Assembly: GCA_913065125.1 (NCBI GenBank)
Contig: CAJYAG010000001.1
Location: 868,001-932,000 of the forward strand
DNA: 64,000 nt
Direction of reading: 5' to 3'
Origin: an uncultured Flavobacteriaceae bacterium
Lineage (GTDB): Bacteria > Bacteroidota > Bacteroidia > Flavobacteriales > Flavobacteriaceae
Shown here one piece after another: positions 1 to 8,546 of the stretch (within the stretch, counting starts at the first letter, position 1; each line of letters opens with the position of its first letter). The translations under genes and the position numbers were made by a program. The notes under the pieces were generated by a model that was not told where the DNA came from, did no database searches, and saw only the letters and a program-made list of their open reading frames with translations.

Positions 1-1
1 T

Positions 2-2260
2 ACACTTTTTGCAAGAGGCATAAAAGACAGTTTAGGTTATACGCAAAGACCCGTTTTTAAACAAGGCTCTCAAGAGTCTGAACAAGATTCTATTTTATAT
101 AATTTTAAAACCAAACGCACACTTATTTACAACATCAAAACCAATCAATCAGGAATGATTACCTATGGCGAAAAGATGAAAAAAGTAAATGATTCAACAC
201 TCTTTTTAAGAAACATAAAATTTACAACTTCAGATAAAGTTAATCCAGATTATTATATCAAAACTAGAAAAGCAAAATTAGTTCCTGGTAAAAAAATTAT
301 CGTCGGACTTAGTAATTTGGTTATTGCAGATGTTCCAACTCCTGTTGCTATTCCGTTTGCATATTTTCCAATGACCGATAAAAGAGCTTCTGGTTTTATC
401 ATTCCAACTTGGGGAGAAGCAAGTAATCAAGGTTATTTTTTACAAAACGGTGGTTATTATTTAGCGTTAAATGATTATTTAGATATTTCTTTAATGGGTG
501 ATGTTTATACCAATGGAAGTTGGGGTTTACGATCAGAATCTAGCTATGTTGTTCGCTATAAATACAATGGAAATTTTAGTTTTAGATACGAAAATCTAAT
601 CAGAAGTGTTAAAGGTTTTGACGACTATAGTAAATCGGCAAATTTTAATGTACAATGGTCCCATAATCAAGATGCAAAATCAAATCCGAATGCTCGTTTT
701 TCTGCGTCTGTAAATTTAGGGAGTAGTAAATATTTTAGAGAATCTTTAAACGAAGTAAATAGCTCTGATTTTTTAACAAATACGCTAAGTTCTTCCATTT
801 CATATTATAAAAAATTCGTTGGCACACCTTTTAATTTAAATGCAACAGCAAGTCATTCTCAAAACACAAATACGCAAGAAATAAACATGACATTGCCTTC
901 TTTACAAGTTAATATGGATAGAATTTATCCATTTGCCGGTAAAGGCGGAATTAAAAAAAATGCATTGCAAAAAGTAGGGTTGAATTACAGTATGAAAGGA
1001 GATTACAGAATTAACACTACAGATTCTCTCTTCTTTAAGCCAGAAATGTTTGAGACTGCAAAAGCTGGTGTGCAACATACAGCATCTGCAAATACCAATA
1101 TGAAAGTATTAAAATACTTCACCTTATCGCCAAGTGCAAATTTTAAAGAAGTTTGGAATTGGGATTATATCAACAGGTATTACGATGCTACATCTGGAAC
1201 AGCGATTAAAGATACTGTTCGTGGTTTTAAAAGTTTTAGAGAATATAGCGCTGGTGTTTCTTTAGGAACAACTATTTATGGTGATTTCTCACTCAAAAAA
1301 GGAGATATCAAATTACGTCACACTATTAGGCCATCAATAACTTACGGATACAGACCTGATTTTGCAGACAAATACAATCAACAAGTGCAGCAAAGTATTG
1401 ATCCTACAGATATTTTAACCTATTCACCTTTTGAAGAAGGAATTTATGGAAGGCCTGGAGCTGGGTTGTCAAACTCAGTCGGGATTAATATTAGTAATGT
1501 TTTAGAAGCAAAAATTGCATCAAAAGATTCTTTAGATACCGAAGACAAAAAAATAACATTATTGAATAATCTAAATTTTAACACAAGTTATAATATTGCT
1601 GCGGATAGTTTAAAATGGAGTCCAGTTTCCATGAATGCTGGAACTCGTTTTTTTAAAGATAAATTGTCTATTAATTTTGGAGCAACATTAGATCCTTATC
1701 AGATAGATGGAGGTGGAAATAGAATAAACAAAATAAATAGCAATATTTTTAGACTAACAAGTGCAAATATTACCGCAAACGTTTCCCTTTCTAGTAGAGA
1801 TTTTGAAAAAAAAGAAAAAACATCTTCTAATAATACAAATCAAAATCAGTTTGAAAATTCTTCTCCCAACGCAACCAACAACAAAAACAATAACGTAAAA
1901 GAAACCAAACTATATAACGCCACAATTCCTTGGAATATTAACATTGCATATGCTGTGAATTATTCTAATTACGGAATTATAAATAGCGGAATTAGCTCTA
2001 ATTCATTAATGTTTAATGGCGATTTAGAACTGTCACCAAAATGGAAAGTGAGATATAATTCTGGTTACGATTTTAAAAATAAAGGGTTTACTTATACTCG
2101 CTTAGGATTTACGAGAGATTTAGATAGCTGGAGTTTTAATTTTGATTGGTCTCCGTTCGGAAACAACAAATCTTATTACTTTAGAATTGGCGTAAACTCA
2201 AGTATGTTAAGCGATTTAAAATGGGATAAACGTAGTTTACCAGATAGATTATTGTTTTAG
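2..2260 (+). CDS. lptD: LPS assembly outer-membrane protein LptD (5' end missing)
   Basis: Inserts lipopolysaccharide into the outer leaflet of the outer membrane as the barrel partner of LptE. The frame is open from the left edge, so the start and the N-terminal part lie outside the window; the ATG at 155 is internal, because homologous-looking sequence continues upstream of it (FARGIKDSLGY, then a Q/E-rich stretch). Visible are the end of the periplasmic OstA/LptA-like beta-jellyroll (KTRKAKLVPGKKI, then PFAYFPMTDKRASGFIIPTWG, a hallmark of Bacteroidetes LptD) followed by a long barrel of alternating aromatic strands to the C-terminus. A N/Q/K-rich low-complexity loop at about residues 600-630 of the visible protein is probably surface exposed. 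The stop codon lies inside the first unit of a tandem heptamer array. LptD identity is from family recognition; other barrel types are unlikely. Confidence 0.85.
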   Translation, partial: TLFARGIKDSLGYTQRPVFKQGSQESEQDSILYNFKTKRTLIYNIKTNQSGMITYGEKMKKVNDSTLFLRNIKFTTSDKVNPDYYIKTRKAKLVPGKKIIVGLSNLVIADVPTPVAIPFAYFPMTDKRASGFIIPTWGEASNQGYFLQNGGYYLALNDYLDISLMGDVYTNGSWGLRSESSYVVRYKYNGNFSFRYENLIRSVKGFDDYSKSANFNVQWSHNQDAKSNPNARFSASVNLGSSKYFRESLNEVNSSDFLTNTLSSSISYYKKFVGTPFNLNATASHSQNTNTQEINMTLPSLQVNMDRIYPFAGKGGIKKNALQKVGLNYSMKGDYRINTTDSLFFKPEMFETAKAGVQHTASANTNMKVLKYFTLSPSANFKEVWNWDYINRYYDATSGTAIKDTVRGFKSFREYSAGVSLGTTIYGDFSLKKGDIKLRHTIRPSITYGYRPDFADKYNQQVQQSIDPTDILTYSPFEEGIYGRPGAGLSNSVGINISNVLEAKIASKDSLDTEDKKITLLNNLNFNTSYNIAADSLKWSPVSMNAGTRFFKDKLSINFGATLDPYQIDGGGNRINKINSNIFRLTSANITANVSLSSRDFEKKEKTSSNNTNQNQFENSSPNATNNKNNNVKETKLYNATIPWNINIAYAVNYSNYGIINSGISSNSLMFNGDLELSPKWKVRYNSGYDFKNKGFTYTRLGFTRDLDSWSFNFDWSPFGNNKSYYFRIGVNSSMLSDLKWDKRSLPDRLLF

Positions 2261-2382
2261 GAATTAGGAATTAGGAATTAGGAATTAGGAATTAGGAATT
2301 AGGAATTAGGAATTAGGAATTAGGAATTAGGAATTAGGAATTAGGAATTAGGAATTAGGAATTAGGAATTAGGAATTAGGAA
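2257..2382. repeat. Perfect heptamer array (TTAGGAA)18
   Basis: Eighteen uninterrupted, identical 7-bp units (126 bp). The first unit carries the TAG stop of lptD, so the array begins exactly at the gene end. The unit length is not a multiple of three, so any frame through it would change. There are no spacers (not CRISPR). Heptamer short tandem repeats are known from intergenic DNA of cyanobacteria and flavobacteria; their function is not established. Confidence 0.97.
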
Positions 2383-2439
2383 AAACTAAAATTTTGAAAC
2401 TTAGAAAACAATAAAACTTGTAACTTTTTCACTTTGCAA

Positions 2440-2511
2440 CTCTGAACCTCTGAACCTCTGAATCTCTGAACCTTTGAACCTTTGAACCTTTGAACCTTTG
2501 AACCTTTGAAC
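2440..2511. repeat. Octamer array, four CTCTGAAC-type then five CTTTGAAC units
   Basis: Nine tandem 8-bp units: CTCTGAAC, CTCTGAAC, CTCTGAAT, CTCTGAAC and then five CTTTGAAC. The upstream flank (about 2415-2439) reads as decayed 7-mers of the same theme (AACTTGT, ACTTTGC, AACTCTG), as if a 7-bp unit gained one base and then amplified. It ends about 14 bp before the rsmE start and must lie in or beside its 5' leader. Confidence 0.93.
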
Positions 2512-2525
2512 TTTAAAAATAAAAA

Positions 2526-3242
2526 ATGCAATTATTCTATAATAAAGACATATCAACCAACGATTCTCAGTTTACTTTCGATAAAACAGAGAGCCGACAT
2601 ATTGTAAAGGTATTGCGAAAAAAAGACGGCGATATTTTACATATCACTAACGGAAAAAACGAATTGTTCGCTGTAAAAATCATTTTAGCTAATGATAAAA
2701 GATGTTTGGTAGAAATTCAAAATTCAGAAGCAAAACCAAAACCTTGGAACTACAAGTTGCATATTGCCATTGCGCCAACAAAAAATAACGACAGATTAGA
2801 ATGGTTTTTAGAAAAAGCAACAGAAATTGGCATTGATGAAATCACTCCAATTATTTGTTCAAACTCAGAAAGAACTGTTTTAAAAACAGATCGTTTAGAA
2901 AAAATTGTGCAAGCTGCAATGAAGCAATCGTTAAAGTTTGTATTACCAAAATTAAATGAACCCATTAAGTTTTCTGACTTTTTAAATCAAAAATTTAAAG
3001 GTGATTTATTTATTGCGCATTGCGAAGAATTGGATAAAAAATCATTTGCTAAATCAGTAAAACCAAACAAAAATATTCTAATTTTAATTGGACCGGAAGG
3101 TGATTTTTCTACAGCTGAAATTGAAAAAGCATTAGCAGCTAATTTCATCCCTGTTACTTTAGGAGAAAGCAGATTACGAACAGAAACTGCGGGTGTTGTT
3201 GCTGCTCAAACTGTTGCGTTGATTAATGAAATAATTATATGA
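2526..3242 (+). CDS. rsmE: 16S rRNA (uracil1498-N3)-methyltransferase RsmE
   Basis: SAM-dependent SPOUT methyltransferase that makes m3U1498 in the decoding region of 16S rRNA. The 238-aa length is typical. The N-terminal PUA-like domain (about 1-70) has the family's SRHIVKVLRKKDGD segment. The C-terminal SPOUT trefoil knot carries IGPEGDFSTAEI (about 188-199) and LGESRLRTETAGVVA (about 212-226), which form the SAM pocket. It starts an operon-like run: its last bases overlap the next start (ATGA). The leader follows the octamer array directly, so the array could affect its expression (inference). Confidence 0.95.
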   Translation: MQLFYNKDISTNDSQFTFDKTESRHIVKVLRKKDGDILHITNGKNELFAVKIILANDKRCLVEIQNSEAKPKPWNYKLHIAIAPTKNNDRLEWFLEKATEIGIDEITPIICSNSERTVLKTDRLEKIVQAAMKQSLKFVLPKLNEPIKFSDFLNQKFKGDLFIAHCEELDKKSFAKSVKPNKNILILIGPEGDFSTAEIEKALAANFIPVTLGESRLRTETAGVVAAQTVALINEIII

Positions 3243-3442
3243 AAAACGATTTTGAATTAGTTTTCACAAGCAATCTTGAAAAAGATTGTTTTATTGTTGA
3301 ATTATGGCATAATGATATTATGGTTTGTGAATTATACGAAGATAATGATGTTGTTTTTTATAACGAAAAACATGCTTCATACAATATTGATGATTTAATT
3401 TCTTCTTTATTAAAAGCAAAAAAGCTTTTAATTCAAGAGTAA
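3239..3442 (+). CDS. Small conserved-looking protein of unknown function
   Basis: A 67-aa acidic protein coupled to rsmE by a 4-bp ATGA overlap, which supports translation. It has no signal peptide or membrane segment. The sequence alternates short beta-like stretches (FELVFTS, FIVELWHND, VCELYEDNDVVFYN) with a C-terminal helix ending LLKAKKLLIQE. I do not recognise a family. Context (between rsmE and an exported DUF4159 protein) gives no functional clue. Confidence 0.7.
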   Translation: MKNDFELVFTSNLEKDCFIVELWHNDIMVCELYEDNDVVFYNEKHASYNIDDLISSLLKAKKLLIQE

Positions 3443-3483
3443 TATTTTACTATCTTGCTTCAAATTCAATGACAACTTACTTA

Positions 3484-4125
3484 ATGAAGCAATTTCTTAT
3501 TTTCATTTTCTTCAGTTTTTCACTTTTTACAAATGCACAAGAAATTGCCGTCTTAAAATACAATGGTGGCGGAGATTGGTATTCGAACCCAACTGCTTTA
3601 CCAAACTTAATTGAATTTACAAATAACAATAGCGATACAAAAATTAAGGAAAATCCAACTTTTGTGGCTGTAGGAAATCCAGATATTATAAATTATCCAA
3701 TTGTTTTTATGACGGGTCATGGAAACATTTTCTTTTCTGAAGATGAAGCTAAAAATTTACGTGATTACCTAATCTCTGGCGGATTTCTACATATTTCAGA
3801 CAATTACGGATTAGATACATTTATTAGAAGAGAAATGAAAAAAGTTTTCCCCACTTTACAATTTCAAGAAATCCCCAAAAATCACCCTATTTATAACCAA
3901 ACATTTACTTTTAAAAACGGAATCCCAAAAATTCATGAACACGATAAAAAACCGCCACAAGGTTTTGGTTTGTTTTATGAAGGAAGGTTGATTTGTTTTT
4001 ACGATTACGAATCTGATTTAAGCGATGGTTGGGAAAATGCTAGTGTACACAACAACTCTAAAGAAGTGCGAGAAAAAGCATTAAAAATGGGCTCAAACAT
4101 TATAGAATATGTCTTTAAACATTGA
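3484..4125 (+). CDS. Exported DUF4159 domain protein
   Basis: A secreted or periplasmic 213-aa protein that is nearly all one DUF4159 domain. I start at the ATG at 3484 (MKQFLIF), because this gives a clean signal peptide ending near NAQ-EIAVL; an in-frame ATG at 3469 would add five residues before it. Domain landmarks: GGGDWYSNP near the mature N-terminus, FMTGHGNIFF, and the glycine-rich LISGGFLHISDNYG, which resembles a glutamine-amidotransferase-like (ThuA/GATase) turn. The family's function is unknown; some members are linked to gliding or surface functions in Bacteroidetes, but nothing here shows that. Its 3' end overlaps the next gene by 17 bp. Confidence 0.8.
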   Translation: MKQFLIFIFFSFSLFTNAQEIAVLKYNGGGDWYSNPTALPNLIEFTNNNSDTKIKENPTFVAVGNPDIINYPIVFMTGHGNIFFSEDEAKNLRDYLISGGFLHISDNYGLDTFIRREMKKVFPTLQFQEIPKNHPIYNQTFTFKNGIPKIHEHDKKPPQGFGLFYEGRLICFYDYESDLSDGWENASVHNNSKEVREKALKMGSNIIEYVFKH

Positions 4126-5023
4126 TCAAATTACTAACATAGACGATATTAAAATTCATTTTGATGCTAGCGGATTGTGGGTGTTAAATATTGCTATTGG
4201 CATCATTATGTTTGGTGTTGCATTAGGAATCACTATTGATGATTTTAAACGTTTATTTAAGAATCCTAAAATAGTTTTTGTTGGTGTTCTTTCTCAGTTT
4301 ATCTTATTACCAGCAGCAACTTTTTTAATAATTTTAGTACTTAAACCTCATCCAAGTTTTGCTTTAGGCATGATGATGATTGCCGCTTGTCCTGGTGGAA
4401 ATGTTTCTAACTTTTTTAGTAAAATGGCTGGTGGAAATGCGGCTTTATCAGTAAGTTTAACTGCTTTTGCAACGTTGATCTGTATTTTTATGACACCTTT
4501 TAATTTACAATTTTGGGGAAGTTTATATAAACCAACAGCAGTAATATTAAAAACGGTAGAATTAAATCCGTATGATATTTTTAAACTCGTTTCCTTAATT
4601 CTTGGTGTTCCTTTGGTGTGCGGAATGTTGATCAAACATTATCATTCTGAAATGGCAAAAAAAATAGAAAAAGTATTAAAACCACTTTCTATGTTGGTAT
4701 TTGTAGCGTTAATTTTTGTGGCATTTTCTCAAAACTTAGATATTTTCATGAATTATATTCACTTGGTTTTATTCCTTGTAATATTTCATAACATCTTTGC
4801 TTTTGTTCTTGGATTTTATACTGCTAAAGCTTTTAGATTAAACAAAAAAGACAGAAAAACAATTTCTATGGAAACCGGAATTCAGAATGGAGGTTTAGGA
4901 TTGTTATTGATCTTTGGGTTCTTTGAAGGTTTGGGCGGAATGGCTTTATTAGCCGCTTTTTGGGGAATCTGGGATGTATTTTCTGGAATGATTTTAGCAA
5001 CGTATTGGGGAAGGAAGAAGTAA
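4109..5023 (+). CDS. Bile acid:sodium symporter (BASS/ACR3-like) family transporter
   Basis: A 304-aa inner-membrane protein with about nine or ten hydrophobic segments and the BASS-family core AACPGGNVSNFFSKMAGGN (about 93-111), matching the conserved cation-binding crossover region. A second conserved stretch, METGIQNGGLGLLL (about 251-264), is the usual paired motif. Known members move organic anions (bile acids, pyruvate, pantothenate) with sodium; the substrate here cannot be read from sequence. The start at 4109 overlaps the DUF4159 gene by 17 bp, consistent with translational coupling. The stop is followed without a gap by a heptamer array. Confidence 0.88.
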   Translation: MSLNIDQITNIDDIKIHFDASGLWVLNIAIGIIMFGVALGITIDDFKRLFKNPKIVFVGVLSQFILLPAATFLIILVLKPHPSFALGMMMIAACPGGNVSNFFSKMAGGNAALSVSLTAFATLICIFMTPFNLQFWGSLYKPTAVILKTVELNPYDIFKLVSLILGVPLVCGMLIKHYHSEMAKKIEKVLKPLSMLVFVALIFVAFSQNLDIFMNYIHLVLFLVIFHNIFAFVLGFYTAKAFRLNKKDRKTISMETGIQNGGLGLLLIFGFFEGLGGMALLAAFWGIWDVFSGMILATYWGRKK

Positions 5024-5093
5024 CAGTTATCAGTTATCAGTTATCAGTTATCAGTTATCAGTTATCAGTTATCAGTTATCAGTTATCAGTTAT
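5024..5093. repeat. Perfect heptamer array (CAGTTAT)10
   Basis: Ten identical 7-bp units starting at the base after the TAA stop of the symporter gene, plus a partial CA. The placement is like that of the TTAGGAA array after lptD: each begins at a stop codon. An apparent 61-aa frame across this array is repeat-encoded and not a gene. Confidence 0.96.
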
Positions 5094-5203
5094 CAAAAAT
5101 AAAAATTTTGAACTCTTCACAATATTAAAATTTTACTACTTTTAGAGCTATCTACTTTAACTAAAATCTTCAAAACTTCCATTCATATATAATTTTCAAC
5201 CAT

Positions 5204-5269
5204 TTAACTTTAGTTAAGCACCATTAGAACTAATAATTAAGAAACCTTTAGTAACGGATTTTATATTTG
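5204..5269 (+). promoter_or_regulatory. Possible promoter of the lipoprotein gene
   Basis: TATATTTG at 5262-5269 fits the Bacteroidetes -7 element TAnnTTTG, 26 bp before the ATG at 5296. No clear -33 TTG is present. About 45 bp upstream of the box, TTAACT-TT-AGTTAA (5204-5217) is a perfect inverted repeat that could bind an activator. The assignment rests on consensus only. Confidence 0.4.
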
Positions 5270-5295
5270 TCTTATAAATATTAAAATCCAAAAAC

Positions 5296-5838
5296 ATGAA
5301 AGCTCTAAAATTACTCAGTTTACTATCTATTTTTTTATTAATGTTTACTTCATGTGAAAAAGAAGGACCTAATCAAATTGTTTTTTATTCTATTGATAAA
5401 ATAACAAAAGATTTATCTGTAAGTGTAGACGATACTGAAGGGAGCACCGTTTCTGTTAATTCTAATACTATTCTTAATTTAAATTCTTCTAAGGTTTTTA
5501 AAGAAAATATAAATTATTTGAAAGATGTTAATGTAGAAATGTTAACTTTTAAAGTTAAAAACTTCTCAATTAATCCTGATGCTAAATTTTCTAATATAGA
5601 GGTTTTTATTGATGAGATTAAAATCACAAAGGAAGATATTAAATTTACTTTTTTAAATGTTCTTAATAACAGTGCAGAGTTTCAATTAAATAATCAAGAA
5701 ATTCTTTCTTCGATTTCCTCTAAACTGTTGCAAAGAAAACAAGTTGTAATTTCTTACTATAGTGACGCAAAAACAAATAGTGTGTTCAATTTTGATCTGG
5801 AGTTTTCACTAACAACTAAAGGGACTTTTGTAGATTAA
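5296..5838 (+). CDS. Putative lipoprotein of unknown function
   Basis: A 180-aa protein with a type II signal peptide: charged start, hydrophobic core and lipobox FTSC with Cys20 as the lipidated residue; E follows at +2. The mature part looks all-beta and has no motif I recognise (SVDDTEGSTVSVNSNT, then a long soluble body). It stands alone between a heptamer array and the convergent cco operon and has its own candidate promoter. Probably periplasm-facing and membrane anchored. Confidence 0.8.
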   Translation: MKALKLLSLLSIFLLMFTSCEKEGPNQIVFYSIDKITKDLSVSVDDTEGSTVSVNSNTILNLNSSKVFKENINYLKDVNVEMLTFKVKNFSINPDAKFSNIEVFIDEIKITKEDIKFTFLNVLNNSAEFQLNNQEILSSISSKLLQRKQVVISYYSDAKTNSVFNFDLEFSLTTKGTFVD

Positions 5839-5923
5839 AAATTATCAACCAAATTAAACATATATCATTGAAGATCAAACTAAAAAACTACACTTTAATT
5901 TCTATTGAAGTTATTCAGTATAG

Positions 5924-6625
5924 TTAATGACACATTTGACTTCCACCAACCATTTCGTGAATGTGAATTGGAGAAACATACGGAATTCCTAATCCCATTC
6001 CGCGTAGAATAAATAACACGCCAATTACCACAACTGCAACAGGAATAAACTGTTGAATTCTTTTTCTGACCAAGCCTGTTGTAAAGTTTCCTAAATACAC
6101 AAAAGCAGTCATTAACGGAATTGTTCCCAATCCAAATAAAACCATATAGAAACCTCCTTCAATAATATTACCAGTTGCTATGGAAGCAAAAATTGCCATG
6201 TACACCAATCCGCAAGGTAAAAATCCATTTAAGAAACCAATGGTGAAAAAAGTGTCCGTTTTTTTCTTTTTTAATTCTTTTCCTAATCTATTTTTAACTC
6301 CTGATAATAATTTATAAATCGGTTTTGTGATACTAAAGGTATTGATTGTTTTTTTAGGCAATACCACCATTAAAATCATTAAAACACCAATTACTATAGA
6401 TACATATTGTTGAAATCCGAAAAGGTAAAATCCTTTTCCTAAGAAACCAAAAAGCAATCCTAAAATTCCGTAGGTAAATAATCTCCCAAAATGATATACA
6501 GAAACTTGCAAAATTCTTTTGGCTTTATTTGTTCTATCAACCGGCAACATAAAAGCAATTGGACCGCACATTCCAATACAATGAAAACTACCTAAAAGTC
6601 CAAAAATGATTGCCGAAAACAACAT
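5924..6625 (-). CDS. TauE/SafE-like membrane protein of the cco operon, possible copper transporter
   Basis: A 233-aa protein with about six membrane segments. The first helix carries GSFHCIGMCGP (about 12-22) and a later one NGFLPCGLVYM (about 134-144); this paired Cys pattern is found in the UreH/SafE-like proteins that accompany cbb3 oxidase genes in Bacteroidetes. It ends in a His/Cys/Met-rich tail (HIHEMVGG...MCH) that could bind metal. It is the last gene of the ccoS-NO-Q-P-G-H run, and its ATG directly abuts the stop of ccoH. By position and Cys/His content it may move copper or a thiol reductant for oxidase assembly; this is inference. Confidence 0.8.
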   Translation of the reverse strand: MLFSAIIFGLLGSFHCIGMCGPIAFMLPVDRTNKAKRILQVSVYHFGRLFTYGILGLLFGFLGKGFYLFGFQQYVSIVIGVLMILMVVLPKKTINTFSITKPIYKLLSGVKNRLGKELKKKKTDTFFTIGFLNGFLPCGLVYMAIFASIATGNIIEGGFYMVLFGLGTIPLMTAFVYLGNFTTGLVRKRIQQFIPVAVVVIGVLFILRGMGLGIPYVSPIHIHEMVGGSQMCH

Positions 6626-7081
6626 TTAATAGAAAATTTCTTTTTTAAATAAGTAACTTTGTTGATTATACGTCCATTTGACGATAATGTTCCAGCGACC
6701 ATCCAATAAACGTTTGTCAGGCATGAGCAAATAAGATGAATCTGAAAGTGCGATAGGCATTTCATAATCCAATTGTTTATTAGATGGTCTGTATAGGAAC
6801 ACTTTTCCTTTGATATCTTGTGGTTTAAATTCTTTTGGAAAGATTATCTTCATTCCTTCTTTAACACGTTCTATCTTAATATTTTCTTTCAAGTTTTTTG
6901 CGTTTTGTGTTGCATCAATATTATCTTGAAATTTTAATTCTTGGTTGTAATAATCAGTTGCAACTAAATCGTAACTGTATTTATTATTAGAACTCATCGT
7001 AATAATAAAATACATAATAAAACTTATAAAGCCTATAAAAGCTAATACTACTCCAAATCCCCAATTAAATTTAATCTTCAT
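6626..7081 (-). CDS. ccoH: FixH/CcoH-family cbb3 oxidase assembly protein
   Basis: A 151-aa protein with one N-terminal membrane helix (about 8-30: FGVVLAFIGFISFIMYFII) and a periplasmic beta-rich FixH domain ending in a conserved-type DGRWNIIVKW strand. FixH/CcoH proteins are single-span factors needed for stable assembly of cbb3 oxidase. It lies 12 bp after ccoG and directly before the TauE/SafE gene. The N-terminal YDLVATDYYNQELKFQ segment just after the helix is typical of FixH. Confidence 0.9.
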   Translation of the reverse strand: MKIKFNWGFGVVLAFIGFISFIMYFIITMSSNNKYSYDLVATDYYNQELKFQDNIDATQNAKNLKENIKIERVKEGMKIIFPKEFKPQDIKGKVFLYRPSNKQLDYEMPIALSDSSYLLMPDKRLLDGRWNIIVKWTYNQQSYLFKKEIFY

Positions 7082-7093
7082 TTTTAAAAGTTT

Positions 7094-8515
7094 TTATCGA
7101 TAACTTCTTGGTCCTAAGAAATTGGTTCTTGTTGTTTCTATTAATTTATCTCCGCTATACACTCCTATTTTAAGCTCAATTTTATCTTTCTCCATTAAAG
7201 AACTATGAATCTCTATAAACAAAGTACCTTGTGCTAAACCTTGTTTTGGTACAGAAAAATCTTTATGTGTAACCAATTCTATAGTTCCTTTATGGGATAG
7301 CAACTTATAACTTACATCATTAATATCTTCTGTTGTTTTGTTGATGACTTTAAACGTGTACACATTACTAATCATAGCACCTTCTTTATGCTGATATAAT
7401 TGACCTGGTAATCTTAGCACAGTTGCTTCAACATCATTTCTTAAAAATAGCATTCCGATTAAAATACCAACTAAAATAAATAGTACAGCAGAATATCCTT
7501 TCATTCTAGCGGTTAGTTTAAAAGGCGTTTTTTTCTCAATATTATCTTCACTTGCGTAGCGAATTAATCCTTTTGGAAGCCCAACTGCTTCCATCATATC
7601 ATCACATTCATCAATACAAGCAGTACAATTAACACATTCTAATTGCGTACCATTTCTAATATCAATTCCTGTTGGACATACATGTACACATTGAAAACAA
7701 TCTATACAGTCTCCTTTTCCTGAAGCTTCTCTGTCTTCGTTTTTCTTAAATTTTGCTCTTCCTTCTTCTTTTTCTCCTCGAACAAAATCGTAGGCAACAT
7801 TAATGGTTTTATTGTCTAATAAAACGCCTTGTAATCTTCCGTACGGACAAGCAATGATACATACTTGCTCTCTAAACCAAGCGAATATAAAATAGAAAAC
7901 ACCGGTAAAAATTAATAGTGATGTTAATGTATTTAAATTATCAAACGGAGAGCCCGTGATGTATTCAATAAGTGTACCTCCACCAATTAAATAGGCTAAA
8001 AATACGTTGGCGATAACGAAAGAGATGATAAAAAAGATACTCCATTTTAAAACTCTTTTTTTTATTTTTTCAGCATTCCAAGGTTGTTTACTTAATCTTA
8101 TTTGTCTCCCTCTATCTCCATCAATCCAATATTCTATTTTTCTAAAAACCATTTCTAAAAAGATGGTTTGCGGACAAATCCAACCACAGAAAATCCGACC
8201 AAAAACAACGGTAAATAAAATGATAAAAACAACGCCAATTATCATTGAAATTACCAGCAAATGAAAATCTTGTGGCCAAAAAGGAAAACCAAAAATAGTA
8301 AACTTTCTTTCTAATACATTAAATAGAAAAAACTGATTCCCATTAACCTTAATGAAAGGTGAAGATAAAAGGATTGCCAGTAAAAAATAACTCACATAAC
8401 TTCTATATTTATAAAACTTCCCACTAGGTTTTTTCGGAAAAACCCAAGAACGCTTCCCTTCTTTGTTGATGGTACCAATACTATCTCTAAAATGTTCGTT
8501 TTCGGGTGTTTCCAT
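7094..8515 (-). CDS. ccoG: Cytochrome cbb3 oxidase accessory polyferredoxin CcoG
   Basis: A 473-aa membrane protein; in other bacteria CcoG reduces Cu(II) to Cu(I) for the CuB site of cbb3 oxidase. Several membrane spans are seen, with CGWICPQTIFLE (second span region) and CIIACPYGRLQG, both Cys-x3-Cys-Pro membrane-edge motifs. A cytoplasmic loop has two 4Fe-4S sets, CIDCFQCVHVCPTG and CVNCTACIDECD. The C-terminal part is an Ig-like periplasmic domain (VINKTTEDINDVSYKLLSH onward). Gene order ccoP-ccoG-ccoH is the usual one. Confidence 0.95.
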   Translation of the reverse strand: METPENEHFRDSIGTINKEGKRSWVFPKKPSGKFYKYRSYVSYFLLAILLSSPFIKVNGNQFFLFNVLERKFTIFGFPFWPQDFHLLVISMIIGVVFIILFTVVFGRIFCGWICPQTIFLEMVFRKIEYWIDGDRGRQIRLSKQPWNAEKIKKRVLKWSIFFIISFVIANVFLAYLIGGGTLIEYITGSPFDNLNTLTSLLIFTGVFYFIFAWFREQVCIIACPYGRLQGVLLDNKTINVAYDFVRGEKEEGRAKFKKNEDREASGKGDCIDCFQCVHVCPTGIDIRNGTQLECVNCTACIDECDDMMEAVGLPKGLIRYASEDNIEKKTPFKLTARMKGYSAVLFILVGILIGMLFLRNDVEATVLRLPGQLYQHKEGAMISNVYTFKVINKTTEDINDVSYKLLSHKGTIELVTHKDFSVPKQGLAQGTLFIEIHSSLMEKDKIELKIGVYSGDKLIETTRTNFLGPRSYR

Positions 8516-8546
8516 TTATGTATGATATTTCAGAATTAACAAAAAG

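Noticed and set aside
155..157. ATG at 155 as the start of lptD
   Set aside because: The frame stays open to the window edge with LptD-like sequence upstream, so this is an internal Met.
2257..2511. CRISPR-like or telomere-like array
   Set aside because: Units are contiguous without spacers; TTAGGAA resembles telomeric repeats only superficially and has just GG doublets; no cas genes or replicon end nearby.
4960..5145. 61-aa plus-strand frame
   Set aside because: It overlaps the symporter gene end in another frame and translates the CAGTTAT array; low-complexity artefact.
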